Below are positions 14,206 through 25,660 of a stretch of DNA of 36,385 bases, one piece after another (the first letter of the stretch is position 1; each line of letters begins with the position of its first letter). Under the pieces are notes generated by a model. The model worked only from the letters and a program-made list of their open reading frames with translations. It was not told the DNA's origin and made no database searches. The DNA comes from Actinomadura geliboluensis (GTDB lineage: Bacteria; Actinomycetota; Actinomycetes; Streptosporangiales; Streptosporangiaceae). The position numbers and the translations under genes were made by a program. The stretch is from assembly GCF_005889745.1 (NCBI RefSeq), contig NZ_VCKZ01000031.1, forward strand, positions 1-36,385, given 5' to 3'.

Positions 14206-16263
14206 TCAGAGGTGGGGGAGCAGCTTCGCCGGGGTGATGGGCAGGTCGCGGACGCGGATCCCGGTCGCGTGGTGGACGGCGTTGCCGACGGCCGCCGCCG
14301 CGCCCACGATGCCGATCTCGCCGATGCCCTTCGAGCCCATCGGGTTCAGGTGCGGGTCGGACTCCTCCAGCCACGCCGCCTCGATGTCGCGGACGTCCGC
14401 GCAGGCCGGGACGTGGTACTGCGCGAGGTCGCGGTTGAGGAAGTCGCCGAACTCCCGGTCCATGACGCTCTCCTCCATCAGCGCCATGCCGATGCCCATC
14501 GTCATGCCGCCGATGAACTGGGAGCGGGCGGTCGTCGGGTTGATGATCCGGCCGGCGGCGAAGACGCCGAGCATCCGGCGGACGCGGGTCTCGCCGGTGT
14601 CGGCGTCCACCTCGACCTCGGCGAACTGCGCGCCGAACGCGTGCCGCGCGTACTCGTCCCGCCCGCCGACCTCCTCGGTGGTGTCCGCGGACGCCTCCAG
14701 TCCCTCGGGCGGCACCGCGCCGTTCAACTTCCCCTTCAACGCCTCGCAGGCGCGGACGACGGCCATGCCCCAGCTCGCCGTCCCGGACGAGCCGCCCGCG
14801 ACGGACGCCCGCGGGAACGAGCTGTCGCCGATCTCGACCCGGACGTGGTCGAGGTCGGACTTGAGCGTCTCGGCGGCGATCAGGGTGAGGGCGGTGCGGG
14901 CGCCGGTGCCGATGTCGGCGGCGGCGATCCGGACGGTGAACGTCCCGTCGGGCTCGGCGCGCGCCATCGCCCGGTTGGGCTGCAGGTAGGCGGGGTAGGT
15001 GGACGCGGCGACGCCCATCCCGACCAGCTTGCGGCCCTCCCGGCGGGAGCCGGGGGCGGGGTCGCGGTGGTCCCAGCCGAACCGGTCGGCGCCCTCCCGC
15101 AGGCACGCGACCAGGTTGCGGGAGCTGAACGGCAGCCCGCTGCCCGGCTCGCGGTCGGTGTCGTTGCGGACGCGCAGCTCGACGGGGTCGATGCCGGCGG
15201 CGCCGGCCAGCTCGTCCATCGCCGATTCGAGCGCGTACATGCCGGGCGTCTCGCCGGGGGCGCGCATCCAGGACGGTGTGGGCACGTCCAGGCGCACCAG
15301 GCGGTGGGACGTGCGGCGATGAGGCGCCTGGTACATGACGCGGGTGGGCGTCGCGGTCTGCTCGGCGAACTCCTTGACGGTGGAGGACTGCTCGAACACC
15401 TCGTGCAAGACGGCGTTCAGCCGGCCGTTCTCGTCGGAGCCGAGCCGCATGCGCTGGATGGTCGGCGTGCGGTAGCCGGTCGTGGCGAACATCTGCTGCC
15501 TGGGGACGGCGAACTTGACCGGACGTCCTGCGGCGCGCGCGCACATCGCCGCCAGCACGACGCTCGGCCTGGGCGTCCCTTTGGAGCCGAACCCACCGCC
15601 GACATGGGGGGCCACCACGCGCACCTGCGACGGGTCCAGGCCGAAGACCTTGGCGAGCGTGGCCTGCACGGGCGACGCGCCCTGCGTGGAGTCGTAGAGG
15701 GTGAGGGAGCCGTCGCCGTTCCACTGGGCGAGCGTGGTGTGCGGCTCCATCGGGTTGTTGTGCTCGGCCGGGGTCGTGTAGGTGACGTCCACGCAGACGG
15801 CCGACTTGCTGAACGCGTCCTCCGGGTCGCCCTGCTCGGTATCGGTGGGGAAGACGGGGTTCACCTTGTCCGGCTTGTAGAAGCCGGGGTGGTCGGTGCG
15901 GAGCGTGACGTCGGGCCGCTCCTCCGCGTACTCGACCTTGACGAGGCGGGCCGCTTCCCGCGCGGTTTCGAGCGTCTCGCCGACCACGGCGGCGATGAAC
16001 TGGCCCCGGTAGGAGACCGTCCGCGACTGGAACAGGGCCAGCTCGCCGTCGGAGGTGTCGCTGAGCGCCGGGGCGTTCTCGCAGGACAGGACGGCGATGA
16101 CACCGGGCATCCGCAGCGCGGCCTCGGTGTCGACCGACCTGACCTCGCCCTTGCCCACGCTCGCCTGGACGGCCGAGGCGTAGGCGACGTTCTCGACCTG
16201 GTACTCGAACGCGTACCGCGCCCGCCCGGTGACCTTCTCGCGGCTCTCCAAGCGCTCGATCAT
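14206..16263 (-). CDS. Molybdenum hydroxylase large subunit (xanthine dehydrogenase/PaoC-type, molybdopterin-binding)
   Basis: The 685-residue protein begins MIERLESREKVTGRARYA, typical of the XDH large-subunit N-terminal domain. Molybdopterin-binding landmarks are GGGFGSKGTPRPSVVLAAMC, the region with APGETPGMYALESAMDELA, and the C-terminal GSKGIGEIGIVGAAAAVGNA, whose Glu is the catalytic base. Its length fits PaoC/YagR-like aldehyde oxidoreductases. The start overlaps the stop of the FAD subunit gene (ATGA), the last gene of a three-gene operon. Substrates in this family are aldehydes or N-heterocycles; the exact one cannot be read from sequence. No XdhC/MocA-type maturation factor is adjacent. 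Confidence 0.92.
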   Translation of the reverse strand: MIERLESREKVTGRARYAFEYQVENVAYASAVQASVGKGEVRSVDTEAALRMPGVIAVLSCENAPALSDTSDGELALFQSRTVSYRGQFIAAVVGETLETAREAARLVKVEYAEERPDVTLRTDHPGFYKPDKVNPVFPTDTEQGDPEDAFSKSAVCVDVTYTTPAEHNNPMEPHTTLAQWNGDGSLTLYDSTQGASPVQATLAKVFGLDPSQVRVVAPHVGGGFGSKGTPRPSVVLAAMCARAAGRPVKFAVPRQQMFATTGYRTPTIQRMRLGSDENGRLNAVLHEVFEQSSTVKEFAEQTATPTRVMYQAPHRRTSHRLVRLDVPTPSWMRAPGETPGMYALESAMDELAGAAGIDPVELRVRNDTDREPGSGLPFSSRNLVACLREGADRFGWDHRDPAPGSRREGRKLVGMGVAASTYPAYLQPNRAMARAEPDGTFTVRIAAADIGTGARTALTLIAAETLKSDLDHVRVEIGDSSFPRASVAGGSSGTASWGMAVVRACEALKGKLNGAVPPEGLEASADTTEEVGGRDEYARHAFGAQFAEVEVDADTGETRVRRMLGVFAAGRIINPTTARSQFIGGMTMGIGMALMEESVMDREFGDFLNRDLAQYHVPACADVRDIEAAWLEESDPHLNPMGSKGIGEIGIVGAAAAVGNAVHHATGIRVRDLPITPAKLLPHL

Positions 16264-17240
16264 GATGCCCCCGTTCCCGCGAGTTCCGACAGCGTCCGGA
16301 CGATGAGGTTGCGCGCGAGCGGCACCTTGTAGCCGTTGTCGCGCAGCGGCTCGGCGGCCTCCAGTTCGGCCTCGGCGGCGCGCTGGAACGCCTCCTCGGT
16401 CGCCTCGGCGCCGCGCAGCGCCTCTTCGGCGCGCCAGGCCCGCCACGGTTTGTGGGCCACGCCGCCCAGGGCCAGCCGGACGTCGTGCACGAGGCCGTCC
16501 TGCACGTCCAGGGCCGCCGCTATGGAGACGAGCGCGAACGCGAACGACGCGCGCTCCCGCACCTTGCGGTACCGCGACGTCATGCCCAGCGCGGGCACCT
16601 CCACGGCCGTGATGAGGTCGCCGTCCTCAAGCGTGGTGTCGCGCTGAGGCTCGTCACCGGGCAGCCGGTGCAGGTCTTCGATGGGGATGGTCCGCTCCCC
16701 CGCGCGCCCCATGACGCGTACGGACGCGCCCAGGGCCGCCAGTGCCACCGCCATGTCGGACGGGTGCGTCGCCACGCATGCCTGAGAATGCCCCAGGATC
16801 GCCAGGTTGTGGTGCTCGCCCTCCCTGGCCGGGCATCCGCTTCCGGGGTTCCGCTTGTTGCACGGCTTGGCCGTGTCCTGGAAATACGAGCATCGCGTGC
16901 GCTGGAGGAGGTTGCCGCCCACCGTGGCCACATTCCGGATCTGCCCGGACGCCCCCATGAGGACGGCCTGCGCCAGCATCTGGTGGCCTTCCCGGACGGT
17001 CGGGTCGGCGGCGAGGTCGCTGTTGCTCACGGCCGCGCCGATGACGAGGCTCCCGTCCGGGCGCAGCTCGATCTCGCCGTAGGGGAGGTGCGCGACGTCC
17101 ACGAGCCTGCCCGGCTCCTCGACGCCGAGCCGCATCAGGTCGACGAGGTTGGTCCCGCCGCCCAGGTAGACGGCGCCGCCGTTGTGCCGTTCGAGGGCGT
17201 CCTCGGCGCTGGTGGCGCGCTCGTACGCGAAGGGCCTCAT
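16260..17240 (-). CDS. Molybdenum hydroxylase FAD-binding subunit with extra iron-sulfur cysteines (PaoB/YagS-type)
   Basis: The 326-residue protein carries the FAD loop VYLGGGTNLVDLMRLGV and the second flavin motif ATVGGNLLQRTRC. Immediately after, a Cys-rich insert (CSYFQDTAKPCNKRNPGSGC, then the Cys of QACVATHPSD) supplies four cysteines. This is the arrangement that binds an extra [4Fe-4S] cluster in E. coli PaoB and in 4-hydroxybenzoyl-CoA reductase-like enzymes. The subunit passes electrons from the iron-sulfur subunit to FAD. It overlaps both neighbours by four bases, so the three subunits should be made together. Confidence 0.9.
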   Translation of the reverse strand: MRPFAYERATSAEDALERHNGGAVYLGGGTNLVDLMRLGVEEPGRLVDVAHLPYGEIELRPDGSLVIGAAVSNSDLAADPTVREGHQMLAQAVLMGASGQIRNVATVGGNLLQRTRCSYFQDTAKPCNKRNPGSGCPAREGEHHNLAILGHSQACVATHPSDMAVALAALGASVRVMGRAGERTIPIEDLHRLPGDEPQRDTTLEDGDLITAVEVPALGMTSRYRKVRERASFAFALVSIAAALDVQDGLVHDVRLALGGVAHKPWRAWRAEEALRGAEATEEAFQRAAEAELEAAEPLRDNGYKVPLARNLIVRTLSELAGTGAS

Positions 17241-17779
17241 GCCTGCGCCGCCTCCCTCGCCCGAGCGGCGGCGGCCTGCCGCACCGCCGCGACGATGCCC
17301 GCGTAGGCGCCGCACCTGCACAGGTTGCCGCTCATGCGCTCGCGTATCTCGTCGTCGTCCAGCACCGGATCGGACCCCAGGTCCTCGGTCACGGCGCTGG
17401 GCCAGCCGCGTTCGGCCTCCGCGAGGACGGCCGTGGCGGAGCAGAGCTGCCCCGGTGTGCAGTACCCGCACTGGAAGGCGTCCTGCTCGATGAAGGCCTC
17501 CTGGACGGGGCTGAGCCGCCCGTCCTCTTCGAGCCCCTCGACCGTGACGATGTCGGCCCCGTCGTGGGCGACGGCCAGCGCCAGGCAGCCGTTCGCCCGG
17601 CGCCCGTCCAGCAGGACGGTGCAGGCGCCGCACTGGCCGTGGTCGCAGCCCTTCTTCGAACCCGTCAACCCGAGGTCCTCCCGCAGGACGTCCAGCAGGG
17701 ACGCGCGGGTGTCGACGCTGAGCCGGTGCTCGGTGCCGTTCACGACCAGGGTGATGTCGGCGTGCATAGGCGTGTCCAT
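17237..17779 (-). CDS. Molybdenum hydroxylase (2Fe-2S) small subunit
   Basis: The 180-residue protein has the two expected [2Fe-2S] domains. The ferredoxin-like one is KKGCDHGQCGACTVLLDG with a further Cys in ANGC. The helical one is FQCGYCTPGQ followed by GNLCRCGAY. The N-terminus starts directly with ITLVVNG and no Tat signal, unlike periplasmic PaoA, so the complex is probably cytoplasmic. A loop of about 20 residues before MSGNLCRCG (residues about 135-155, acidic) is longer than usual. It is the first gene of the operon; a downstream in-frame ATG at residue 5 is an alternative start. Confidence 0.92.
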   Translation of the reverse strand: MDTPMHADITLVVNGTEHRLSVDTRASLLDVLREDLGLTGSKKGCDHGQCGACTVLLDGRRANGCLALAVAHDGADIVTVEGLEEDGRLSPVQEAFIEQDAFQCGYCTPGQLCSATAVLAEAERGWPSAVTEDLGSDPVLDDDEIRERMSGNLCRCGAYAGIVAAVRQAAAARAREAAQA

Positions 17780-17816
17780 GCTGCGCCCCTACCCGGAACC
17801 GCCGGGGTGAGTCCGG

Positions 17817-18683
17817 CTAGAGGAGTTCCACGGCGGCGTCCACGGCGGCGCCGACGTCGCCGTCCGGCGGGTACAGCAGGGACCGCCCCGCGACCAGGCC
17901 CTTCACGCCGGGGATGCGCAGCGCGCGGCGCCACCCGTCCAGCACCGGGCCGAGCTCGCCCGCGACCTCGCCGCCGAGCAGCAGCGCGGGCAGCGTCGTC
18001 GCCGCCATCACCCGCTCCATCTCCGGGACGACCGGCAGCTTCAGCCACGTGTACGCCGAGGTGGTGCCGAGCCCGGACGCCACCGACACCGCGCGGATCA
18101 TCGCCTCCGGCGTCAGCAGGTTCCGCACGCGGCCCTCGATCCGGTGCGCGACGAACGGCTCCACCATCGCCATCAGCCGGTGCCGGGCGAGGCCCGACAC
18201 GGCGTGCGCGCAGCCCTCCAGCGTGCGGGCGGTCGCCGGGTCGGCGTCGTCGACGCGCAGCAGCATCTTGCCGCCGTCCAGCCGCGCCGCCGCGACCGCG
18301 TCGGCGTCGTAGGCGGTGAACCGGTCGTCGATCTCGAAGGACGTCCCGGCGAGGCCGCCGCGGTTCATCGACCCGATCGCGAGCCGGTCGTCCAGCACGC
18401 CGAGCAGGAGCAGGTCCTCCAGGACGTCGGGGGTGCCGAGGACGCCGTCCACGCCGGGGTGCTCCAGCGCGGTGCGGAGCCGGTCGAGCAGGTCGGCGCG
18501 GTCCGCCATCGCGACCGGGTCGCCGCCGGCGCCGAGCGCGCCGCGGGCCGGATGGTCGGCCGCGACGATCAGCAGCCGGCCGGACGGCCCGAGCGGGGCG
18601 TCGCGGCGCCGCCGGGCGGCCGCCGCCTCGGCGATCGCGCCCGGCCGCGCGGCCCGCACGTCGGTCAGCTCGCTGATGCGCAC
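17817..18683 (-). CDS. Cgl0159-family (beta/alpha)8 aldolase-like protein
   Basis: The 288-residue TIM-barrel protein has blocks typical of the actinobacterial Cgl0159 family: LLIVAADHPARGALGAGG, GVDGVLGTPDVLEDLLLLG, IGSMNRGGLAGTSFEIDDRF, GGKMLLRVDD (Schiff-base Lys candidate), LGTTSAYTWLKLPVV and GLVAGRSLLYPPDGDVGAAV. Relatives usually lie in myo-inositol catabolism clusters and are thought to be DeoC/LacD-like aldolases. Here no iol gene is adjacent, so it is an orphan copy. The GTG start lacks a ribosome site; the promoter elements at 18691-18720 would place the transcript start near the start codon, fitting leaderless translation. Confidence 0.85.
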   Translation of the reverse strand: MRISELTDVRAARPGAIAEAAAARRRRDAPLGPSGRLLIVAADHPARGALGAGGDPVAMADRADLLDRLRTALEHPGVDGVLGTPDVLEDLLLLGVLDDRLAIGSMNRGGLAGTSFEIDDRFTAYDADAVAAARLDGGKMLLRVDDADPATARTLEGCAHAVSGLARHRLMAMVEPFVAHRIEGRVRNLLTPEAMIRAVSVASGLGTTSAYTWLKLPVVPEMERVMAATTLPALLLGGEVAGELGPVLDGWRRALRIPGVKGLVAGRSLLYPPDGDVGAAVDAAVELL

Positions 18684-18690
18684 GCCGCCG

Positions 18691-18720
18691 AGTCTGCTGA
18701 CGCCCGCTACCGTGTGTCAA
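18691..18720 (-). promoter_or_regulatory. Promoter of the aldolase gene, probably leaderless
   Basis: On the minus strand a perfect -35 TTGACA (18720-18715) is followed 18 bases later by CAGACT (18696-18691). This places the start of transcription close to the GTG at 18683. The -35 directly abuts the stop codon of the gene upstream. Confidence 0.45.
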
Positions 18721-19092
18721 TCAGTCCGTGTCGGAGAGTATCTCCACGACCTGCCGGGCCGTGTCGGCCGGCAGCGGCGGCGGCAGGCCCCGCCACTTGC
18801 GGGACGCGGCGAGCGCCGCCGCGCCCGCCCCGCCGCCGTACACGGCCGCCGCGACGAACGACGCCAGCTCGGGCGGCAGCTTCTTCTCCAGCAGCAGCAC
18901 GTTCATCCGGTAGGTCGCGGCGGTCGCGAGGACCCCGAAGGCCCCGGCGACGGCCCCGAGGCGCAGCGCCGGGACGCGCTGCCGGGCCTTCTCCGCCATC
19001 TCCCGCTGCGCGGCGTCGACCACCCGCCGGGCGAGCACCAGGTTCTGCTCCAGCGAGCCGCCGACCTCCGCGGGTTCGCTCGACTCCGTCAT
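18721..19092 (-). CDS. Small membrane protein, possibly holin-X/phage-holin-like family
   Basis: The 123-residue protein has an N-terminal helical segment (LVLARRVVDAAQREMAEKAR). Two hydrophobic helices follow (LRLGAVAGAFGVLATAATY and LASFVAAAVYGGGAGAAALA), then a soluble tail ending VVEILSDTD. The pattern of an amphipathic helix plus two membrane spans recalls actinobacterial holin-X (superfamily III) proteins, which are chromosomal and of unknown role. The assignment is tentative. I start it at the ATG at 19092 because GGAGG precedes it, although very closely; the frame is open to a GTG at 19155. Confidence 0.5.
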   Translation of the reverse strand: MTESSEPAEVGGSLEQNLVLARRVVDAAQREMAEKARQRVPALRLGAVAGAFGVLATAATYRMNVLLLEKKLPPELASFVAAAVYGGGAGAAALAASRKWRGLPPPLPADTARQVVEILSDTD

Positions 19093-19171
19093 GACCTCCG
19101 GCTTACCCGCAGGAGGGCGAAGGAACCGGGAGAGCAAAGTGTCACCCTCGGTCACCTGATGACTGCGCTAG

Positions 19172-21382
<2,211 letters not shown>

Positions 21383-21394
21383 CGGCCGCCCGGA

Positions 21395-24300
21395 TCAGGC
21401 GTCGGCGGGCTCGGGGGCGGGACGCGGCGCCGGGATCATGAGGGTGTGGCGCTCGTCGGGCGTCAGGCGCCGGAACACGCGCGTCCGGGCCCGCTCGACG
21501 AGCGCCGCGCCGTCGGTGACGACCTCCCAGACCCGGACCGTGCGGTCGCCGGAGGCGGTCGCGACGCGGGCGCCGTCGGGCGACCACGCCACGTCCCAGA
21601 TGTCGTCGTCGTGGACGGCGGCGACCGACAGCTCCCGGCCGGCCAGGGCGTCCCACAGCCGGACGGTCCGGTCGGCGGACGCCGTCGCCAGCACCCGGCC
21701 GTCCGGCGACCACGCCACCGACCACAGCCAGCCGTCGTGCCCGGACAGCACCGACACCTCCGCGCCCTCCGCGGCGTTCCACACCCGCACCGCGCGGTCG
21801 CCGGAGAGGGCGGCGATGTGCGCGCCGTCCGGCGACCAGGCCACGGCGCGGACGGCGCCCTGCGGCACGGTCAGCGCGGTGACCCGCAGGCCCGTCCGGG
21901 CCTCCCAGATCAGGACCGCGCCGTCCTGCGAGCCGGTGGCGATCCGCTCGCCGTCGGGCGACCAGGAGACGGCGCGCACGGTGTCCTCGTGGCCGTCCAG
22001 CACCAGCGGCGCGGAGCCGTCGGGCGCCTGCACCCGCACGGTGCGGTCGTCGGAGACGCTGGCCAGCCGGGTGCCGTCCGGCGACCAGGCCACGGCCCGC
22101 ACCCAGTCACCGTGCTCGGCGAGGACGCTCTCCTCGGCGCCGTCCGCCGACCAGACCCGGACGGTGCGGTCGCGGGAGGCCGTCGCGAGGCGGGTGCCGT
22201 CGGGCGACCAGGCCACGTCCCAGACCTCGTCGGTGTGCCCGGTCAGCACGCGCGGGCCGCCTCCCGCGACGGCATCGTCCCAGATGCGGACGGTGCGGTC
22301 GTGCGAGGCGGAGGCGATCCCGCCCGCCGACCAGCCGACCGCCGACACCGCGCGCTCGTGCCCGCGCATCACCGCGACCTCGGCGGCGCGCTCGGCGTCC
22401 CAGAACCGGACGGTGCGGTCGTTGGAGCCGGTCGCGAGGCGGGCGCCGTCCGGCGACCACGCCACCGCGCGCAGTGCCTCGGCGTGCCCGCGGAACACCG
22501 CGAGCTCGGTGCCCTCAGCGGCCGACCACAGCCGGATCGTCCGGTCATGGGACGCGGTGGCGAGCCGCGCGCCGTCCGGCGACCACGCGACGGCCCAGAC
22601 GATGTCGGCGTGCCCGGTCAGCACCGGGCCGGACGCGCCGGTCTCCACGTCCCACACGCGTGCGGTGCGGTCGTAGGAACCGCTGGCGACGCGGGTGCCG
22701 TCGGGCGACCAGACGGCCGTGCGGACGGTGTCCTCGTGCCCCGCCAGCACGGCGGTCTCGCGGCCGTCCGCGGCGTCCCAGATCCGGACCGTGCGGTCGT
22801 CGGACGCGCTGGCCAGCCGCGTCCCGTCCGGTGACCAGGCCACGTCGCGGACCCAGCCGTCATGGCCGCTCAGCGTCGCCATGGCGGTGCCGTCCGCCGG
22901 GTCCCAGATCCGGATGTCGCCGTCGCGGGACGCGGAGGCGAGCCGGGTGCCGTCCGGCGACCACGCCACGCCCCACACCATGTCGCCGTGGCCGCGCAGC
23001 AGGGCGGTCCGGGTGCGGGCGGCGGCGTCCCAGACCCGGACGGACCCGTCGTCGGACGCGGACGCCAGCCGCAGCCCGTCCGGCGACCAGGCGAGGCCGA
23101 CGACCGGTGCCTCGTGCCCGCGCAGCACCGCGACCTCGCCGCCCTGGGCGTCCCAGAGCCGGACCGTCCGGTCCGAGGACGCCGTCGCGAGCAGGGCGCC
23201 GTCCGGCGACCACGCCACCGCCCAGACGCGGTCGTCGTGGCCGCGCAGCACGCCCCGCACCCGCGACACCGCGAGCGCCGCCGACAGCGCCCGGCGGGCC
23301 AGCGGCGTCGGCGCGCACTCCTCGTGCGCGGCCAGGGCGAGCAGCAGGCTGTGCTCGGGGTCGGTGCGGAAGCCGGTGAGCGCCTGCCGGGCGATCGAGT
23401 CGGCGAGCCGCCGCATCGCGACCCCGTCGGACCGGTGCGAGATCTCCACGAACTCGGTGACCAGCGGCTCGGCGGCGGCGAGCCCGTCGGCCTCGGCGAG
23501 CCACCTGCGCGCCGCCGCGAGCCGCTCACCGCGCAGCAGGTACGCCTCCTGGCGGCCGTAGCGGTCCCACTCGGCGGCCCACTGCGCCAGGTCGGCGAGG
23601 CGGCGCAGCGCCTCGGCGTGCAGCGCGATCGTCTGCCGCAGCGGCGCCCACGCGGAGAACAGCGCCTCGTGCGAGACGTCGAAGACGGCCTCGTCGCCCT
23701 CCTCGCCGCTGGTGCACAGCCGCTCCCGGACGAACGCGTCCACGACCAGCCGGCCGGCGGCGTCGAGCTCGCTCGCCGGCACCCGGCGGCGCGTCGGCCG
23801 CCCCTCGGTGAACCGCACGAACTTCAGCAGCGTCTCCAGGACGGGCGGCGCCGGGTCGAGGGCCTCCAGCTCGCGCATCACCCGGTCGGCGCGGCGGGTG
23901 AGCGCGCCGTCGACGCCGCCGGTCCGGCGGTAGTGCTCGGCGGTGATGGTGCCGTCCCGGCCGACGCGCAGGTACAGCTCATGCAGCAGGTAGGCGAGCA
24001 GCGGCAGCGCCGTCCCGTCGCCGGTGTCGTCGGCCATCTGCGCGACGAGCTCCGGCGGCTCGAACACGATGCCGGCCCGCTCCGCCGGCTCGCGGATCAC
24101 CGTCCGCAGCGCCGCCCGGTCGAGCGCGGTCACCGTGAACGGGTGCCGGAACAGGGCGGCGTGCTCGCCGCTGAGGAACGCGGTGAGGAACTCGGCGCGG
24201 AACACCAGGACGACCCACAGCTTCGGGTCGGCGTCGAGCCCGTCCCGCAGCATCCCGAGGAAGGCGCGGCTGCGCTCCGGGTCGGTGAGCGTCAGCAGTT

Positions 24301-24931
24301 CCTCGGCCTGGTCGACGACGAGCAGCAGCGACCGGTTCCGCCGGCCGCGCCGCAGCGCGTCGAGGTGGCGGCGCAGGTCGCCGGGGCGGTCGCGCAGGTC
24401 GGCGGCGATGCGCTCGGCGTCGCCGGTCCCGCCCGCCGCGTCCGCGAGGACGTAGCCGAGGCAGCGGAACGGGTCGTCCTCCGGGGTCAGCGACGGCAGC
24501 ACGATCCAGGCCCGCTGCTGCCGGAGCCGGGGCAGCACCCCGGCGTGCAGCAGCGACGACTTCCCGACCCCGGACGGCCCGGTCACCGCGATCGACCGCG
24601 TGCCGCCGCCCGGCCGCAGCCGCTCGATCAGCTCGTGGACCTCGCCGTCGCGGCCGAAGAAGACGCCGTCGTCCTCCTCGGTGAAGGCGTCCAGGCCCGG
24701 GTAGGGCGACCGGTCGGTCTGCCACACCGGCCGCGCGAGGGACCGCCGCTCCTGCGCCTTCTCCCACGCCAGGACGAGCGGGATCAGCAGCATGCACAGG
24801 ACGATGACGGGCAGCGCCCATTCCTGCACCGCGTGGGTCGTCTGCGGGGAGACCTGCAAGGCCAGGCCCAGCAGCGCCACCAGCAGGATCATCAGGTACC
24901 CCGGGAACACTGGACCCCGCCGACGCCCCAT
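21395..24931 (-). CDS. Membrane-anchored STAND NTPase with 14 WD40 repeats
   Basis: The 1178-residue protein has two N-terminal membrane helices (residues 11-28 and 39-55). A P-loop NTPase of the nSTAND1 type follows: [13 protein letters not shown] and FFGRD introduce it, Walker A is GPSGVGKSS (118-126), and Walker B is [12 protein letters not shown] (Asp207). After a helical linker, 14 WD40 repeats (from about residue 555) each carry a version of [22 protein letters not shown]. Fourteen repeats fit two seven-bladed propellers. Repeat 8 is shortened ([14 protein letters not shown]). STAND proteins act as ligand-triggered signalling hubs, some in phage defence. It is divergent from a sigma-factor gene; a functional link is possible but unproven. 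Confidence 0.92.
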   Translation of the reverse strand: MGRRRGPVFPGYLMILLVALLGLALQVSPQTTHAVQEWALPVIVLCMLLIPLVLAWEKAQERRSLARPVWQTDRSPYPGLDAFTEEDDGVFFGRDGEVHELIERLRPGGGTRSIAVTGPSGVGKSSLLHAGVLPRLRQQRAWIVLPSLTPEDDPFRCLGYVLADAAGGTGDAERIAADLRDRPGDLRRHLDALRRGRRNRSLLLVVDQAEELLTLTDPERSRAFLGMLRDGLDADPKLWVVLVFRAEFLTAFLSGEHAALFRHPFTVTALDRAALRTVIREPAERAGIVFEPPELVAQMADDTGDGTALPLLAYLLHELYLRVGRDGTITAEHYRRTGGVDGALTRRADRVMRELEALDPAPPVLETLLKFVRFTEGRPTRRRVPASELDAAGRLVVDAFVRERLCTSGEEGDEAVFDVSHEALFSAWAPLRQTIALHAEALRRLADLAQWAAEWDRYGRQEAYLLRGERLAAARRWLAEADGLAAAEPLVTEFVEISHRSDGVAMRRLADSIARQALTGFRTDPEHSLLLALAAHEECAPTPLARRALSAALAVSRVRGVLRGHDDRVWAVAWSPDGALLATASSDRTVRLWDAQGGEVAVLRGHEAPVVGLAWSPDGLRLASASDDGSVRVWDAAARTRTALLRGHGDMVWGVAWSPDGTRLASASRDGDIRIWDPADGTAMATLSGHDGWVRDVAWSPDGTRLASASDDRTVRIWDAADGRETAVLAGHEDTVRTAVWSPDGTRVASGSYDRTARVWDVETGASGPVLTGHADIVWAVAWSPDGARLATASHDRTIRLWSAAEGTELAVFRGHAEALRAVAWSPDGARLATGSNDRTVRFWDAERAAEVAVMRGHERAVSAVGWSAGGIASASHDRTVRIWDDAVAGGGPRVLTGHTDEVWDVAWSPDGTRLATASRDRTVRVWSADGAEESVLAEHGDWVRAVAWSPDGTRLASVSDDRTVRVQAPDGSAPLVLDGHEDTVRAVSWSPDGERIATGSQDGAVLIWEARTGLRVTALTVPQGAVRAVAWSPDGAHIAALSGDRAVRVWNAAEGAEVSVLSGHDGWLWSVAWSPDGRVLATASADRTVRLWDALAGRELSVAAVHDDDIWDVAWSPDGARVATASGDRTVRVWEVVTDGAALVERARTRVFRRLTPDERHTLMIPAPRPAPEPADA
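21515..23265 (-). repeat. Tandem DNA repeats encoding WD40 blades
   Basis: Fourteen units of roughly 120-126 bp lie head to tail inside the STAND gene. They share blocks such as GCGTGGTCGCCGGACGGC and similar (coding VAWSPDG). The near-identity at DNA level suggests recent expansion or gene conversion, and makes the region prone to copy-number change and mis-assembly. Confidence 0.85.
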
Positions 24932-25093
24932 TTACCGTCCTCCGGACCCGGAATTCGATCATCACCCGACCCTTCATGCTACTTCCGGGCCGGTTCGCCG
25001 CCGGGTGCCGCGAAATGCCCGGCGCCGCGCGGACATGTGGGGGGTGTCAGCCGAATCCGCCGCGCCTCGGCGCGCGCGACGAGAGGAGCGGGA

Positions 25094-25660
25094 TTGCCAT
25101 CCCCTTACGACGATCCGCCCGACGACCGGCGGCGCCGCTTCGAGGAGATCTACGCGGCCCACCGGGCGCAGATCCTCGGGTACGCGATGCGCCGCACCGC
25201 CGACCCGCAGGACGCGGCCGACGTCCTCGCCGAGACGTTCCTGACGGCGTGGCGGCGGCTCGACGACGTCCCGCCCGGCGGGCAGGCGCGGCTGTGGCTG
25301 TACGGGACGGCGCGCCGGGTGCTCGCCAACCACCACCGCGGCGAGCGCCGCCGGTCCGCGCTGGCCGCCGACCTCGGCGCCCGGCTGCGCACCGCCGCCC
25401 CCGCCGCCCCGGACGCGGCGGGCCTCGCCGACGTCGCCGCCGCGTTCCGCACGCTGCCCGAGCGCGACCGGGAGCTGCTGTCCCTGGTCGGCTGGGAGGG
25501 GCTGGACCACGGCGAGATAGCGACCGTCCTCGGCTGCTCCCGCAACGCCGTGCGGATCCGCCTGCACCGCGCCCGCCGCCGGTTCGCCCGCGCGCTGGAC
25601 GGCGCGGACGCGCCCGCCCTGCCCGCCGCCGCGCGCATCCCGAACGGAGAACACGCATGA
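25094..25660 (+). CDS. ECF-type RNA polymerase sigma factor
   Basis: The 188-residue protein has sigma region 2 (FEEIYAAHRAQILGYAMRRT, DPQDAADVLAETFLTAWRRL, WLYGTARRVLANHHRGERRR). Region 4 follows (FRTLPERDRELLSLVGWEGL, HGEIATVLGCSRNAVRIRLHRARRR). There is no region 3, and this short form is typical of ECF sigma factors. No ATG lies in a suitable place. The TTG at 25094 has GAGAGGAG about six bases upstream and gives the expected N-terminus. The stop overlaps the next gene (ATGA), the usual layout for a sigma factor and its membrane regulator. Target promoters are unknown. Confidence 0.9.
   Translation: MPSPYDDPPDDRRRRFEEIYAAHRAQILGYAMRRTADPQDAADVLAETFLTAWRRLDDVPPGGQARLWLYGTARRVLANHHRGERRRSALAADLGARLRTAAPAAPDAAGLADVAAAFRTLPERDRELLSLVGWEGLDHGEIATVLGCSRNAVRIRLHRARRRFARALDGADAPALPAAARIPNGEHA

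Noticed and set aside
14171..15724. 517-codon minus-strand frame within the molybdenum hydroxylase gene
   Set aside because: Arg/Pro-rich frame-shadow of the large subunit in another reading frame.
21515..23265. CRISPR-like or satellite repeat array
   Set aside because: Units of about 123 bp are in frame and encode WD40 blades; there are no spacers.
22862..25093. Very long plus-strand open frame opposite the STAND-WD40 gene
   Set aside because: It is an antisense shadow produced by the GC-rich repeats; only its last part (25094-25660) is a real sigma-factor gene.
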